In this document: piece after piece, positions 7,508-15,453 of the stretch
Position numbering within the stretch: the stretch's first letter is position 1
Layout of the letters: each line of letters opens with the position of its first letter
Assembly (NCBI GenBank): GCA_964409165.1
Contig: CAYPCH010000016.1
Span: forward strand, 1-41,602
Direction: 5' to 3'
DNA length: 41,602 bases
From: CAYPCH01 sp964409165
Lineage (GTDB): Bacteria > Bacillota > Clostridia > Acetivibrionales > Acetivibrionaceae
Program-made: the position numbers and the translations under genes
Notes under the pieces: generated by a model
What the model was told of the DNA's origin: nothing
Seen by the model: the letters and a program-made list of their open reading frames with translations, nothing else
Databases searched by the model: none

Positions 7508-8437
7508 ATGGCATTAGTAACAAGTAAAGAAATGTTTAAGAAAGCTTATGAAGGCGGTTATGCTATTGGTGCATTTAATGTTAACAACATGGAAATAGTA
7601 CAAGGCATAACAGAGGCTGCAAAAGAAGTTAACGCTCCATTGATTCTTCAAGTTTCGGCAGGAGCAAGAAAGTATGCTAACCATACTTACCTTATGAAGT
7701 TGATTGAAGCTGCAATCGAAGAAACTGGTCTTCCGATTTGTGTTCACCTTGACCACGGTGATACTTATGAACTTTGCAAATCATGTATAGACGGCGGTTT
7801 TACGTCAGTTATGATAGACGGTTCACACCATTCATTTGAAGAAAACATAAAGCTCACAAAACAGGTTGTTGATTACGCTCACTCAAAGGGTGTTGTGGTT
7901 GAAGGAGAGCTTGGTCGTCTTGCAGGTATCGAGGATGCAGTTAATGTATCGGAAGAAGATGCTGCATTTACAGATCCTGACCAAGTTGAAGAGTTTGTTT
8001 CAAAGACAGGTGTTGACTCTCTTGCAATAGCAATAGGTACAAGCCATGGTGCATATAAATTCAAGACAGAACCCAGGTTGAGATTTGACATATTGGAAGA
8101 AATACAGAAAAGACTTCCGGGTTATCCGATTGTATTGCATGGAGCATCATCAGTTATACCTGAATATGTTGACATGATCAATAAATTTGGCGGAAATATG
8201 CCTGGTGCCAAAGGTGTTCCCGAAGATATGTTGAGAAAGGCTGCATCTATGGCAGTATGCAAGATCAACATAGATTCCGACCTGAGACTTGCTATGACGG
8301 GTTCAATAAGAAAATGTTTTGCTGAAAATCCCGGCGAATTTGACCCGAGAAAATATTTAGGACCAGCAAGATCTGCAATAAAAGAACTTGTTAAAAATAA
8401 ACTTGTTAATGTGCTTGGATGCGATGGAAAAGCATAG
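7508..8437 (+). CDS. fba: Fructose-1,6-bisphosphate aldolase, class II
   Basis: The enzyme cleaves fructose 1,6-bisphosphate to dihydroxyacetone phosphate and glyceraldehyde 3-phosphate in glycolysis. The product is 309 residues, usual for the short class II type. The Zn ligands and catalytic residues are visible: D82-H83 in CVHLDHGD, E132/E134 in VEGELGRL, H180 in GTSHGAYKF and H211 in VLHGASS. The ATG at 7508 follows CGAGGAGTTGGAAAT. It is divergent from the phosphofructokinase gene, so two consecutive glycolytic steps share one intergenic region. A strong terminator follows at 8475. Confidence 0.97.
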   Translation: MALVTSKEMFKKAYEGGYAIGAFNVNNMEIVQGITEAAKEVNAPLILQVSAGARKYANHTYLMKLIEAAIEETGLPICVHLDHGDTYELCKSCIDGGFTSVMIDGSHHSFEENIKLTKQVVDYAHSKGVVVEGELGRLAGIEDAVNVSEEDAAFTDPDQVEEFVSKTGVDSLAIAIGTSHGAYKFKTEPRLRFDILEEIQKRLPGYPIVLHGASSVIPEYVDMINKFGGNMPGAKGVPEDMLRKAASMAVCKINIDSDLRLAMTGSIRKCFAENPGEFDPRKYLGPARSAIKELVKNKLVNVLGCDGKA

Positions 8438-8474
8438 AATGCAAGATTAATGACAACTGTTTTAACAAAGAGGC

Positions 8475-8513
8475 AAAATTGAGTACTCTCGCTGGGTACT
8501 CAATTTTATTTTA
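8475..8513 (+). terminator. Intrinsic terminator of fba
   Basis: AAAATTGAGTAC and GTACTCAATTTT form a 12-bp stem around a nine-base loop, and T-rich sequence (TATTTTATT) follows. It lies 38 bp beyond the fba stop codon. Confidence 0.85.
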
Positions 8514-8590
8514 TTAGTGACATTTCCAGAAAGGAAATCCGGCCAAAAGTGAGGAATTCGATGGGTACGAAATTCTTTTTGGGTCACTTG
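8511..8590 (+). repeat. Double-hairpin intergenic element, copy 2
   Basis: The copy starts at the TTATTAG that overlaps the end of the fba terminator. Hairpin 1 is ATTTCC/GGAAAT, followed by CCGGCC and a second hairpin in which AAAAG pairs with CTTTT and GAATTCG with CGAAATTC. The inner stem differs from the GGGAC/GTCCC of the other copies yet is still paired, which suggests the structure is kept. An outer AGTGAC/GTCACT stem is unique to this copy. It lies about 110 nt before the signal peptidase gene. Confidence 0.55.
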
Positions 8591-8698
8591 GAGTAAAATG
8601 AAAAAGGAAAAATTGTGTACCATCATATGTTGATAATTATTTTAAATAAAGTTAAAATAAGATTAATAGAGGACAGAATATACAGTGGGGGAAACCAT

Positions 8699-9247
8699 AT
8701 GGAAAATTTTGATTCATCCGACAACAGGAATAAAAAAGCATCACTATTAAGAGAAGTTTTGAGCTGGTTGGCATATTTGGGTGGAGCAGTATTAATTGCA
8801 CTATTTATTAATAATTTTGTTATTGTTAATGCTTTTATACCTACTGAGTCGATGGCGAACACAATAATGCCAAGAGACAGGGTTCTTGCTAACAGGCTTC
8901 AGTATTATTTTTCAGACCCCCAAAGAGGGGATATCGTTGTTTTTAAATTTCCTGATAATGAAGAAATTCTTTATGTCAAGAGGGTTATCGGACTTCCGGG
9001 AGAGACTGTGGAAATTAAAGACGGACAGGTGTATGTTGATGGTAGAAATATTGATGAGCCATATATAAGAGTTACGACTGAAGGAAATTTCGGACCGTAC
9101 AATGTACCTGAAGGCAATTATTTTATGATGGGTGACAACCGTAACAATTCATTGGACTCGAGGCGCTGGAACAATACATATGTTGAGAGAAAGAAAATTA
9201 TCGGCAAGGTATTTCTGGAGTACTTCCCTAGGATAAAAGTTTTTTAA
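8699..9247 (+). CDS. lepB: Signal peptidase I
   Basis: This membrane protease removes signal peptides from secreted proteins. The start at ATG 8699 (MENFDSSDNR) follows GTGGGGGAAACC; an upstream extension to 8615 has no ribosome site. The 182-residue product has a cytoplasmic N-terminus, one membrane segment (about residues 24-44), the catalytic serine S51 in IPTESM and the general-base lysine K94 in LYVKRVIGLPGE. It ends with the conserved GDNRNNSLDSR box. Many secreted proteins in this window are potential substrates. It appears to be a single-gene unit between two terminator-like hairpins. Confidence 0.95.
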   Translation: MENFDSSDNRNKKASLLREVLSWLAYLGGAVLIALFINNFVIVNAFIPTESMANTIMPRDRVLANRLQYYFSDPQRGDIVVFKFPDNEEILYVKRVIGLPGETVEIKDGQVYVDGRNIDEPYIRVTTEGNFGPYNVPEGNYFMMGDNRNNSLDSRRWNNTYVERKKIIGKVFLEYFPRIKVF

Positions 9248-9271
9248 AGCAGAAAGTATTTTTAAGAAAAA

Positions 9272-9306
9272 AAATAAGGGCCAACTGTTTTTTTGCTGGC
9301 CTTAAC
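9272..9306 (+). terminator. Hairpin after lepB
   Basis: TAAGGGCCA and TGGCCTTA form a stem about 25 bp beyond the lepB stop codon. On the plus strand the run after the stem is A-rich rather than T-rich; the T-rich side is on the minus strand. Termination of lepB here is likely from position but weak in form. Confidence 0.5.
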
Positions 9307-9655
9307 TAAAAAAGGGTATGGTATTGTTTTTTAAAGGTATTGCTATTAGAACTTTAAAAAACTTTAGGTTTGGTCATCTACGATATAGAATTTCGAGAGT
9401 GAAATCTTTTTTAGGGGGCAAAATCAAAAAAAGTTTTATTTTTTTAAAAATTTATAAATTATTATGAATTCCGAATATCAAAAATTAAGGTCAAAGCCGG
9501 GAAATAGATGGTGTTTAACATAAATGCCGCGGTTAGATCTTTTTTTAATTTATCTTATCTTATCTTATAAGTATAAACAAAAGTTTATGGGCAAATAATA
9601 CTTTCAAAGTGTTATATAAATGAAGTGTTGCATAAACGATAAAAAAAGTTGTAAT
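9307..9655. other. AT-rich intergenic stretch
   Basis: There is no gene in this stretch. It holds a weak hairpin ATTTC-GAGAGT-GAAAT followed by CTTTTTT (about 9390-9412), a short CTTAT tandem near 9556-9571 and a possible promoter at 9628. Nothing else stands out. Confidence 0.4.
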
Positions 9656-9657
9656 AT
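9628..9657 (+). promoter_or_regulatory. Possible promoter upstream of the HgdC-like gene
   Basis: TTGCAT (9628-9633) and TAATAT (9652-9657) are separated by 18 bp. The -10 runs directly into the dyad element at 9656, so the element would start the transcript. This is a moderate match only. Confidence 0.35.
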
Positions 9658-9765
9658 ATTGAATGCGATAAAGATTTTACATCGCACTTCAATTTCCTTA
9701 ATGCAACATCACGAAAATTAATTTTTTCAATGTAGAATCATTTTCGTGATTAATATAGATTTACT
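9656..9765 (+). repeat. Intergenic dyad element, copy 1 (full length)
   Basis: The copy has a first small hairpin (GCGAT/ATCGC around AAAGATTTTAC), then ACTTCAATTTCCTTAATGCAACAT, split here as ACTTCAATTTCC plus TTAATGCAACAT. A second hairpin pairs CACGAAAAT with ATTTTCGTG around an AT-rich loop, followed by GATTAATATAG. Related copies are at 15161 (second half only) and 37539 (first half plus end, internal deletion). This copy ends about 25 nt before the TTG start of the downstream gene. Confidence 0.6.
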
Positions 9766-9790
9766 TGGAAAGAGGAGGAGAGAGTAGAAA

Positions 9791-10780
9791 TTGAGGAAGA
9801 CTTCGTTTTATCTAGGAGTTGATGTAGGGTCGGTCAGCACAAATCTTGTTATTGTTGATGAAAATGACGAGGTGGTTGAAAAGCTTTATTTGAGAACTAG
9901 TGGTCAGCCGATAAATGTCCTTAGAAATGGTATGATGGAGATAGCCGCACGTATAGGCAAGAATACAGTTATAAAAGGAGTTGGTACGACTGGAAGCGGC
10001 AGACAGCTGGCAAGCGTGATGGTTGGTGCCGATATTGTAAAAAATGAAATAACCACCCATGCAATAGCTGCCCAAAAACTTGTCCCTCAAGTAAGGACAA
10101 TTATGGAGATAGGTGGGCAGGATTCAAAAATAATAATACTGAAGAATGGGATTATATATGATTTTGCAATGAATACAGTTTGTGCAGCAGGAACAGGCTC
10201 CTTTTTGGATAGACAGGCCGCAAGGCTTGATATACCGATAGAGGAGTTTGGAGGTTATGCATTACAGTCAAAAGCTCCGGTAAGAATTGCAGGAAGGTGT
10301 GCGGTATTTGCAGAATCGGATATGATACACAAGCAGCAGACTGGGCACAGTGCGGAAGACATAATAAACGGTCTTTGTGAAGCTCTTGTGAGAAATTATT
10401 TAAATAATCTTGCAAAAGGGAAAGACATGGAAGAACCTATTGTTTTTCAGGGAGGAGTAGCTGCAAATGTGGGAATTGTTGCAGCTTTTGAAAAAGCAAC
10501 AGATAAAAAGATAATAATTCCAAAGTATTATGATGTAATGGGTGCCTATGGTGCAGCTCTTATTGCCAAGGAAAAGGTGTCAAAAGGAAACCAGACAACG
10601 AGTTTCTATGGCTTTGGAGCGGCAGAAAATGAGTATAAGGCCACTAGTGTTGAGTGCAACGATTGTTCAAATCTGTGCGAAGTAATTGAAATAACTTCAA
10701 ACGGTAAAGTTTTGGCACGCTGGGGAGATCGTTGCGGCAAATGGTCGGACATTAAAAGAGAGAATGAAAGCGCTGGATAA
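9791..10780 (+). CDS. BadF/BadG/BcrA/BcrD-type ATPase (2-hydroxyacyl-CoA dehydratase activator-like)
   Basis: The start is a TTG at 9791 with AGGAGGA about 11 nt upstream. The 329-residue protein has the ASKHA ATPase motifs: DVGSVSTNLV (phosphate 1), GTTGSGR, IGGQDSK and VFQGGVAANVG. C131 in CAAGTGSFLDRQA and C170 in GRCAVFAESD match the cysteines that hold the [4Fe-4S] cluster shared by the dimer of HgdC-like activators. These proteins inject electrons into 2-hydroxyacyl-CoA dehydratases or benzoyl-CoA reductases. Beyond ~residue 290 there is an extra cysteine cluster (CNDCSNLC...RCG) not present in the short HgdC type and reminiscent of the longer fused family. No dehydratase subunit is adjacent. 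The real substrate is unknown. Confidence 0.85.
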   Translation: MRKTSFYLGVDVGSVSTNLVIVDENDEVVEKLYLRTSGQPINVLRNGMMEIAARIGKNTVIKGVGTTGSGRQLASVMVGADIVKNEITTHAIAAQKLVPQVRTIMEIGGQDSKIIILKNGIIYDFAMNTVCAAGTGSFLDRQAARLDIPIEEFGGYALQSKAPVRIAGRCAVFAESDMIHKQQTGHSAEDIINGLCEALVRNYLNNLAKGKDMEEPIVFQGGVAANVGIVAAFEKATDKKIIIPKYYDVMGAYGAALIAKEKVSKGNQTTSFYGFGAAENEYKATSVECNDCSNLCEVIEITSNGKVLARWGDRCGKWSDIKRENESAG

Positions 10781-10831
10781 AAAGTGTTGCTTCTTAATTT
10801 GAAGACTATATGGTATAAGTGGAGGATGTAA

Positions 10832-12007
10832 ATGAAACGCTATTATGTTGACTTGCATGTGCATATTGGACATTCATCAAAAGGAATTGAGGTAAAGAAG
10901 GCAACGGCAAACAATCTTACCTTCGAAAATATTGCCTGTGAGTCATTCAGAAAAGGAATAGAGGTAATAGGAGTGGTTGACTGTATTTCACCATACATTT
11001 TAGAAGATATTGATGGCTTATTGGACAGAAGGGAACTTGTTGAAAAAACGGATGGAGGGATGGAGTACAGGGGAAAGCAGACAATGATACTGGGGGCAGA
11101 GATTGAAACCCACGAAAAACAAGGCGGTAGTTCCCACTCGCTGTGCTTTTTCCCTACGCTTAAGATAATCAAGGAGTTTTCCAAGGAAATGGAGAAGCAC
11201 ATAAAAAACATACATACTGCGAGCTTGATGAGCAGACTCACAGGACAGGAGCTTTTTAACATAGTTGATGAATTTGGGGGAATATATATACCCGCTCATG
11301 TATTTACGCCTCATAAAAGCTTTTACGGCAGTTGTTGCAACTCACTTCTGGAAATATTTAATGAAAAATCTTTTGAAAAAATAACCTCAATCGAACTTGG
11401 GCTGAGTGCCGATTCAATGATGGCAAGCCAGTTAAGCGAACTCGACGGTAAGTCTTTTCTAAGCAATTCCGACGCACATTCACTGATTAAGATGGGAAGG
11501 GAATACAATGTTTTCGAAATGGAGCAACCAAGTTATAATGAAATGCTTATGGCACTAAAAGGCGAGGAGGAAAGGTGCGTGGCAGCAAATTACGGTTTGG
11601 ATCCGAAGCTTGGAAAATACCACAGGTCATACTGCCAGGTATGTGATACGGTAATAAAAGGTGTTCCCCCTATACTGGAATGTCCTGCTTCAAAAAGACA
11701 TCGGGTTGTGACAGGGGTTAGTGACAGGCTTCAGGTTATAAAGGATAGAGCTGAACCCTTTATGAAAGGTCGGTCGCCCTATAACTACCAGATACCTCTG
11801 GAATTTCTTCCGAAGGTGGGACCGAAAACAATAGATAAACTTGTAGAGTGTTTTGGTAGCGAGATGAAAGTACTGCATGATGTGAGCTTTGATGAGCTGG
11901 TTGGTGTGGTAAAGGAGGATGTGGCGCAAAATATAGTGCTCGGCAGAGAAGGAAAGCTTGGTATTGAAGCAGGGGGAGGAGGAATATACGGAAGGATTGA
12001 ATTGTGA
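10832..12007 (+). CDS. Endonuclease Q-like PHP-domain protein (YqxK/TIGR00375 type)
   Basis: The product is 391 residues. It starts with a PHP metal site (YYVDLHVHIGHSS), continues with GAEIETHE, IPAHVFTP and LSNSDAHS, then a four-cysteine-like zinc segment (YCQVCDTV...ECPASKRH) and a helix-hairpin-helix-like tail (LPKVGPKTIDKLVECFG). This order matches the archaeal and Bacillus/Clostridium endonuclease Q family, which nicks DNA 5' of deaminated bases and abasic sites. That role is known for homologues and inferred here. ATG 10832 follows GTGGAGGATGTAA. It is 51 bp behind the ATPase gene and may be co-transcribed, although no shared function is apparent. Confidence 0.85.
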   Translation: MKRYYVDLHVHIGHSSKGIEVKKATANNLTFENIACESFRKGIEVIGVVDCISPYILEDIDGLLDRRELVEKTDGGMEYRGKQTMILGAEIETHEKQGGSSHSLCFFPTLKIIKEFSKEMEKHIKNIHTASLMSRLTGQELFNIVDEFGGIYIPAHVFTPHKSFYGSCCNSLLEIFNEKSFEKITSIELGLSADSMMASQLSELDGKSFLSNSDAHSLIKMGREYNVFEMEQPSYNEMLMALKGEEERCVAANYGLDPKLGKYHRSYCQVCDTVIKGVPPILECPASKRHRVVTGVSDRLQVIKDRAEPFMKGRSPYNYQIPLEFLPKVGPKTIDKLVECFGSEMKVLHDVSFDELVGVVKEDVAQNIVLGREGKLGIEAGGGGIYGRIEL

Positions 12008-12199
12008 AAATATATTTGTATACATAAATAAAATAATAATCTAAGACCTCATTAATAGCGTTGTGTTTTTCGAATAATAAGGTAGAGGGATTTTAAACAT
12101 AGTTTTAGCAATGATTGCGGATATATGAGAATACAGATTAAGTTAACTGTGAACTTCGCACCTTGCATTCTATGAACACACTTTGTTAGGGGGATAAGT

Positions 12200-14887
12200 A
12201 TGAGAAAGAAAGTATCTTGTGTAGTAGTAATTATTATGTTAATAGCAATGATTGGATCGGCAGGTGTCTTTGCAGAACCTGGAAAACTATTTATTAACGA
12301 GGTTATGGCCGTCAACGGCTCCACAATTCGGGATGGAGATATTGATGATCCTAAATCCGGAAGTAAAGGAGGGGATTATTCAGATTGGATCGAAATCTAT
12401 AATGCGGGTACACAGGCAATTGACTTGACAGGCTATACCATATCTGATGATGGTGCAACTTGGACATTTCCACAAGGAATGATTCCTGCAAACGGATATT
12501 TACTGGTTTGGGCTTCTGATAAAGACAAGGTCGCACCGGATGGGCAACTGCATGCAAATTTTAAGATCACTTCATTAGGTGAAACTATTACATTAAAAAT
12601 GCCTAACGGTACAGTTGTTGATTCTATAACAACGACATATCTTGAAGATGATCAATCCTATGGACGCAAATCTGATGGGAGTTCTGAATTTTCAATCTTT
12701 TTAAAGTCTACACCGGGCAGTGCAAATATATATGATCCATCTTTATCAGCTGTTATAGAACCTATATTTTCTCACCAGGGAGGCTTTTATACTCGGGAAT
12801 TTAACCTTCAGCTTAGTACAAGCGAATCAGGAGTAAGAATTTATTACACTGCAAACGGATCGGATCCTGTTCCTGGAACTTCCGGGACATTGGAATATAT
12901 AGAAGGAATAAATATCAAAAGCAGGGTGGGTGAACCCAACGATCTTTCAATGATTCAAAATATATCTGCAGATAGGAGTAATCCTTGGAGAGCACCGGTT
13001 GGAGAGGTTTTCAAATGTTCAACAATAAAGGCTGTTGCAATAAGGGATGATGGTGCAAAAAGCAATATAATTACCCATTCATATTTTGTTGACCCAAACA
13101 TGAATACAAGATACAGTTTTCCTGTTATTTCAATAGTAACCGACAGAGCTAATCTCTTTGATGACAGCACAGGAATTTATGTGAGCAATAACAGTGAAAA
13201 GAGAGGTTCAGAATGGGAAAGACCGATACATATAGAGTTTTTTGAGAAGGATGGCACTTTAGGATTTTCACAATATGCTGGTGTAAGGATACACGGAAAT
13301 TACACAAGGAAGTATCCTCAAAAATCGTTGCGCTTATACGCAGATAAAGATTATGACGCAAAGGATGAGTTTGAATATGAAATTTTTCCGGGACTTAGAA
13401 AGAATGGTTCAGGAAAGAAACTTAAGAGCTTTGAACGGTTGATTTTAAGAAATTCAGGTAATGACTGGACTGGGGTTATGTTTAGGGATGCAATGATGCA
13501 GAGCCTTGTTTCTCATCTTAAGCCGGAGACCCAAGCTTACAGACCGTCAATAGTATTTTTAAATGGGGAGTATTGGGGAATACATAATATCCGTGAACGC
13601 TTTGATAAAAAATATCTTGAAGACCATTATGACCTTGATGACGACAAGGTAGTAATACTTGATCCGAAAGAACAGATTGAAGTGCAGGAGGGAACAGAGG
13701 AAGATGCCGAGGCATACATGAACGATATAGTAAACTACCTCAAATCAAATGATATTACTCAAAAGAGCACTTATGATTATATTAAAACGAAAATGGATAT
13801 AGAAAACTTTATTGACTATAATGTTTCACAAATTTACTTTGGAAATACCGACTGGCCTCATAATAATGTAAGTGTATGGAAATACAAAACCGATGATGGT
13901 CAGTATCATCCTGAAGCGCCTTATGGGCAGGATGGCAGATGGAGATGGATTATCAAGGATACTGATTTTGGTTTCCATATGTACGATACAGCTGTTACTC
14001 ATGATACTTTAAACTATGCTACCACCGGAAGCAGATCATTTTTTGGAAATACGGAATGGGCGGTACTTATCTTGAAAACCCTGCTTCAGAATAATGATTT
14101 CAGGAATGAGTTCATAAACCGTTTTGCTGACAATTTGAATACTTCATTTGATCCTGTAAGGGTAAACCAGATAGTGGATCAGTTTGCGACCAGTGTTGAG
14201 CCGGAAATAACAGAGCACACCAACCGTTGGCCAGGTTATATCAAGATGGTTGCTGAAAATCCAAGAGATTTTACTTTTAGCCAGCATATTGAAAGGATCA
14301 GGAATTTTGCAACAGAGCGTACTTCCAATGTAAGACAACATATACTGAATAAATTTAGGACAAATGGTGTAGCAGGAACTGCGAAAATAAGTCTGAACAC
14401 AAATGCAACGCAAGGATATATAAGAATTAATTCAATTGATATAAAAGAAACAACCCCGGCTGTCGCAAACCCAAGTTCATGGACAGGGGTTTACTTTACA
14501 GGTGTGCCTTTGACTTTGAAGGCTATACCTGAGGATGGTTATGCGTTTGAACGTTGGGAAGGTGTAACCGGAGTCTCACAAACATCTGACACCATAACAG
14601 TTATTCTTTCGGCAGATATGAATGTATCAGCTGTTTTTAGAGCAAGTGGAACAATTGTAACTCCGACACCGAATACGGGAGGGATATGTGGTGACTTGAA
14701 TGGAGATGGTAGTGTAAATTCTACTGATTATGCTTTGCTTAAAAGATATATTTTAGGTTTAGTCCAAATCCCTGTAGAAGATATATATACCGCAGCAGAC
14801 TTAAATACTGATGGAATCATTAACTCTACTGACTACACAATACTAAAGAGATATCTGCTGGGGATAATAAAAACTCTACCATATTAA
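12200..14887 (+). CDS. Cellulosomal lamin-tail / CotH-kinase / dockerin protein
   Basis: The 895-residue protein starts at ATG 12200 after TTAGGGGGATAAGT. It has a signal peptide (to about residue 26, GVFA-EP) and a lamin-tail domain (about 28-175, INEVMAVNG...DWIEIYNAG...LTGYTISDD). A chitobiase C-terminal-like beta domain follows (about 185-300, IFSHQGGFYT...RIYYTANGSDP). A CotH kinase-like domain covers about 300-715 (VRIHGNYTRKYPQKSLRLY, RNSGNDWTGVMFRDAMM, WRWIIKDTDFGFHMY), then an InlB-like repeat (YAFERWEGV). A type I dockerin ends the protein, with duplicated DLNGDGSVNSTDYALLKRY and DLNTDGIINSTDYTILKRY. Ser-Thr at the recognition positions fits thermocellum-type cohesins. CotH of Bacillus phosphorylates spore coat proteins; what it does on a cellulosome is not established. 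Confidence 0.92.
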   Translation: MRKKVSCVVVIIMLIAMIGSAGVFAEPGKLFINEVMAVNGSTIRDGDIDDPKSGSKGGDYSDWIEIYNAGTQAIDLTGYTISDDGATWTFPQGMIPANGYLLVWASDKDKVAPDGQLHANFKITSLGETITLKMPNGTVVDSITTTYLEDDQSYGRKSDGSSEFSIFLKSTPGSANIYDPSLSAVIEPIFSHQGGFYTREFNLQLSTSESGVRIYYTANGSDPVPGTSGTLEYIEGINIKSRVGEPNDLSMIQNISADRSNPWRAPVGEVFKCSTIKAVAIRDDGAKSNIITHSYFVDPNMNTRYSFPVISIVTDRANLFDDSTGIYVSNNSEKRGSEWERPIHIEFFEKDGTLGFSQYAGVRIHGNYTRKYPQKSLRLYADKDYDAKDEFEYEIFPGLRKNGSGKKLKSFERLILRNSGNDWTGVMFRDAMMQSLVSHLKPETQAYRPSIVFLNGEYWGIHNIRERFDKKYLEDHYDLDDDKVVILDPKEQIEVQEGTEEDAEAYMNDIVNYLKSNDITQKSTYDYIKTKMDIENFIDYNVSQIYFGNTDWPHNNVSVWKYKTDDGQYHPEAPYGQDGRWRWIIKDTDFGFHMYDTAVTHDTLNYATTGSRSFFGNTEWAVLILKTLLQNNDFRNEFINRFADNLNTSFDPVRVNQIVDQFATSVEPEITEHTNRWPGYIKMVAENPRDFTFSQHIERIRNFATERTSNVRQHILNKFRTNGVAGTAKISLNTNATQGYIRINSIDIKETTPAVANPSSWTGVYFTGVPLTLKAIPEDGYAFERWEGVTGVSQTSDTITVILSADMNVSAVFRASGTIVTPTPNTGGICGDLNGDGSVNSTDYALLKRYILGLVQIPVEDIYTAADLNTDGIINSTDYTILKRYLLGIIKTLPY

Positions 14888-14988
14888 AGGGTTTAAATTT
14901 GTTATGTATGGAAATGATTTTTCTTCAGTTTCTATTTTGTATGTTGCGAAAACCTTAAAATATGGACAGGTAAACGTATGTTGAAAAA

Positions 14989-15017
14989 TTGACAGAATTG
15001 TTAATGTATATTATAAT
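14989..15017 (+). promoter_or_regulatory. Perfect-consensus sigma-A promoter upstream of the xylanase
   Basis: TTGACA (14989-14994) and TATAAT (15012-15017) are exactly 17 bp apart. The predicted start near 15024 lies about 430 nt before the xylanase ATG and just before a 12-bp inverted repeat. Either the xylanase has a long leader or a small RNA starts here. Confidence 0.7.
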
Positions 15018-15040
15018 CATAATTATAATAAGATATGTTT

Positions 15041-15101
15041 GAGAAAGGATATAATATGCTTATACTAAAGTATTGAAATATAACATGTTATATCCTTTCT
15101 G
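15041..15101 (+). repeat. Inverted repeat in the xylanase leader
   Basis: GAAAGGATATAA (15043-15054) and TTATATCCTTTC (15088-15099) are perfect 12-bp inverted arms, with AGAAAGG/CCTTTCT extending the outer end. The loop is about 33 nt. No T-run follows, so it is not a standard terminator. Its position ~20 nt after the predicted start makes it a candidate 5'-stabilising hairpin or regulator site. Confidence 0.6.
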
Positions 15102-15160
15102 GCTAAATTGCTTGTACATATATAATATGTTTTTGTGCTTTATTTATTGAATGAGGAAGA

Positions 15161-15230
15161 TCCTTAATGCAACATTACGAAAATTAATTTTTTTTTCAAT
15201 GTACAATCATTTTCGCAATTACTATAATCA
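15161..15230 (+). repeat. Intergenic dyad element, copy 2 (second half)
   Basis: TCCTTAATGCAACATTACG and the following AAAATTAATTTTTT... match the second half of the element at 9656. The dyad is weakened to ACGAAAAT/ATTTTCG(C). It lies inside the long leader upstream of the xylanase. Confidence 0.6.
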
Positions 15231-15453
15231 ATTCAAGCATCGATTTTCCTTTGGTATTTGCTTTTTTTGTAGCAATAACCCATTTTTTATTTCAGCATTA
15301 ATATATCTTTTTTTACCCAACATGAGTTATAAAATTTTTAGTTGCAGGTATCCAAATATTTGCAATTAAGTATTATGAATACATGAATTAAAGGAGGAGG
15401 GGTATTAATACTACTGTAAGTTTAAAGTTTGAAAAAATAAGGAGGAGTACATA

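Noticed and set aside
15151..15369. 72-codon frame upstream of the xylanase
   Set aside because: It overlaps repeat copy 2, is low-complexity Phe/Ile/Asn-rich and has no Shine-Dalgarno site at the right distance.
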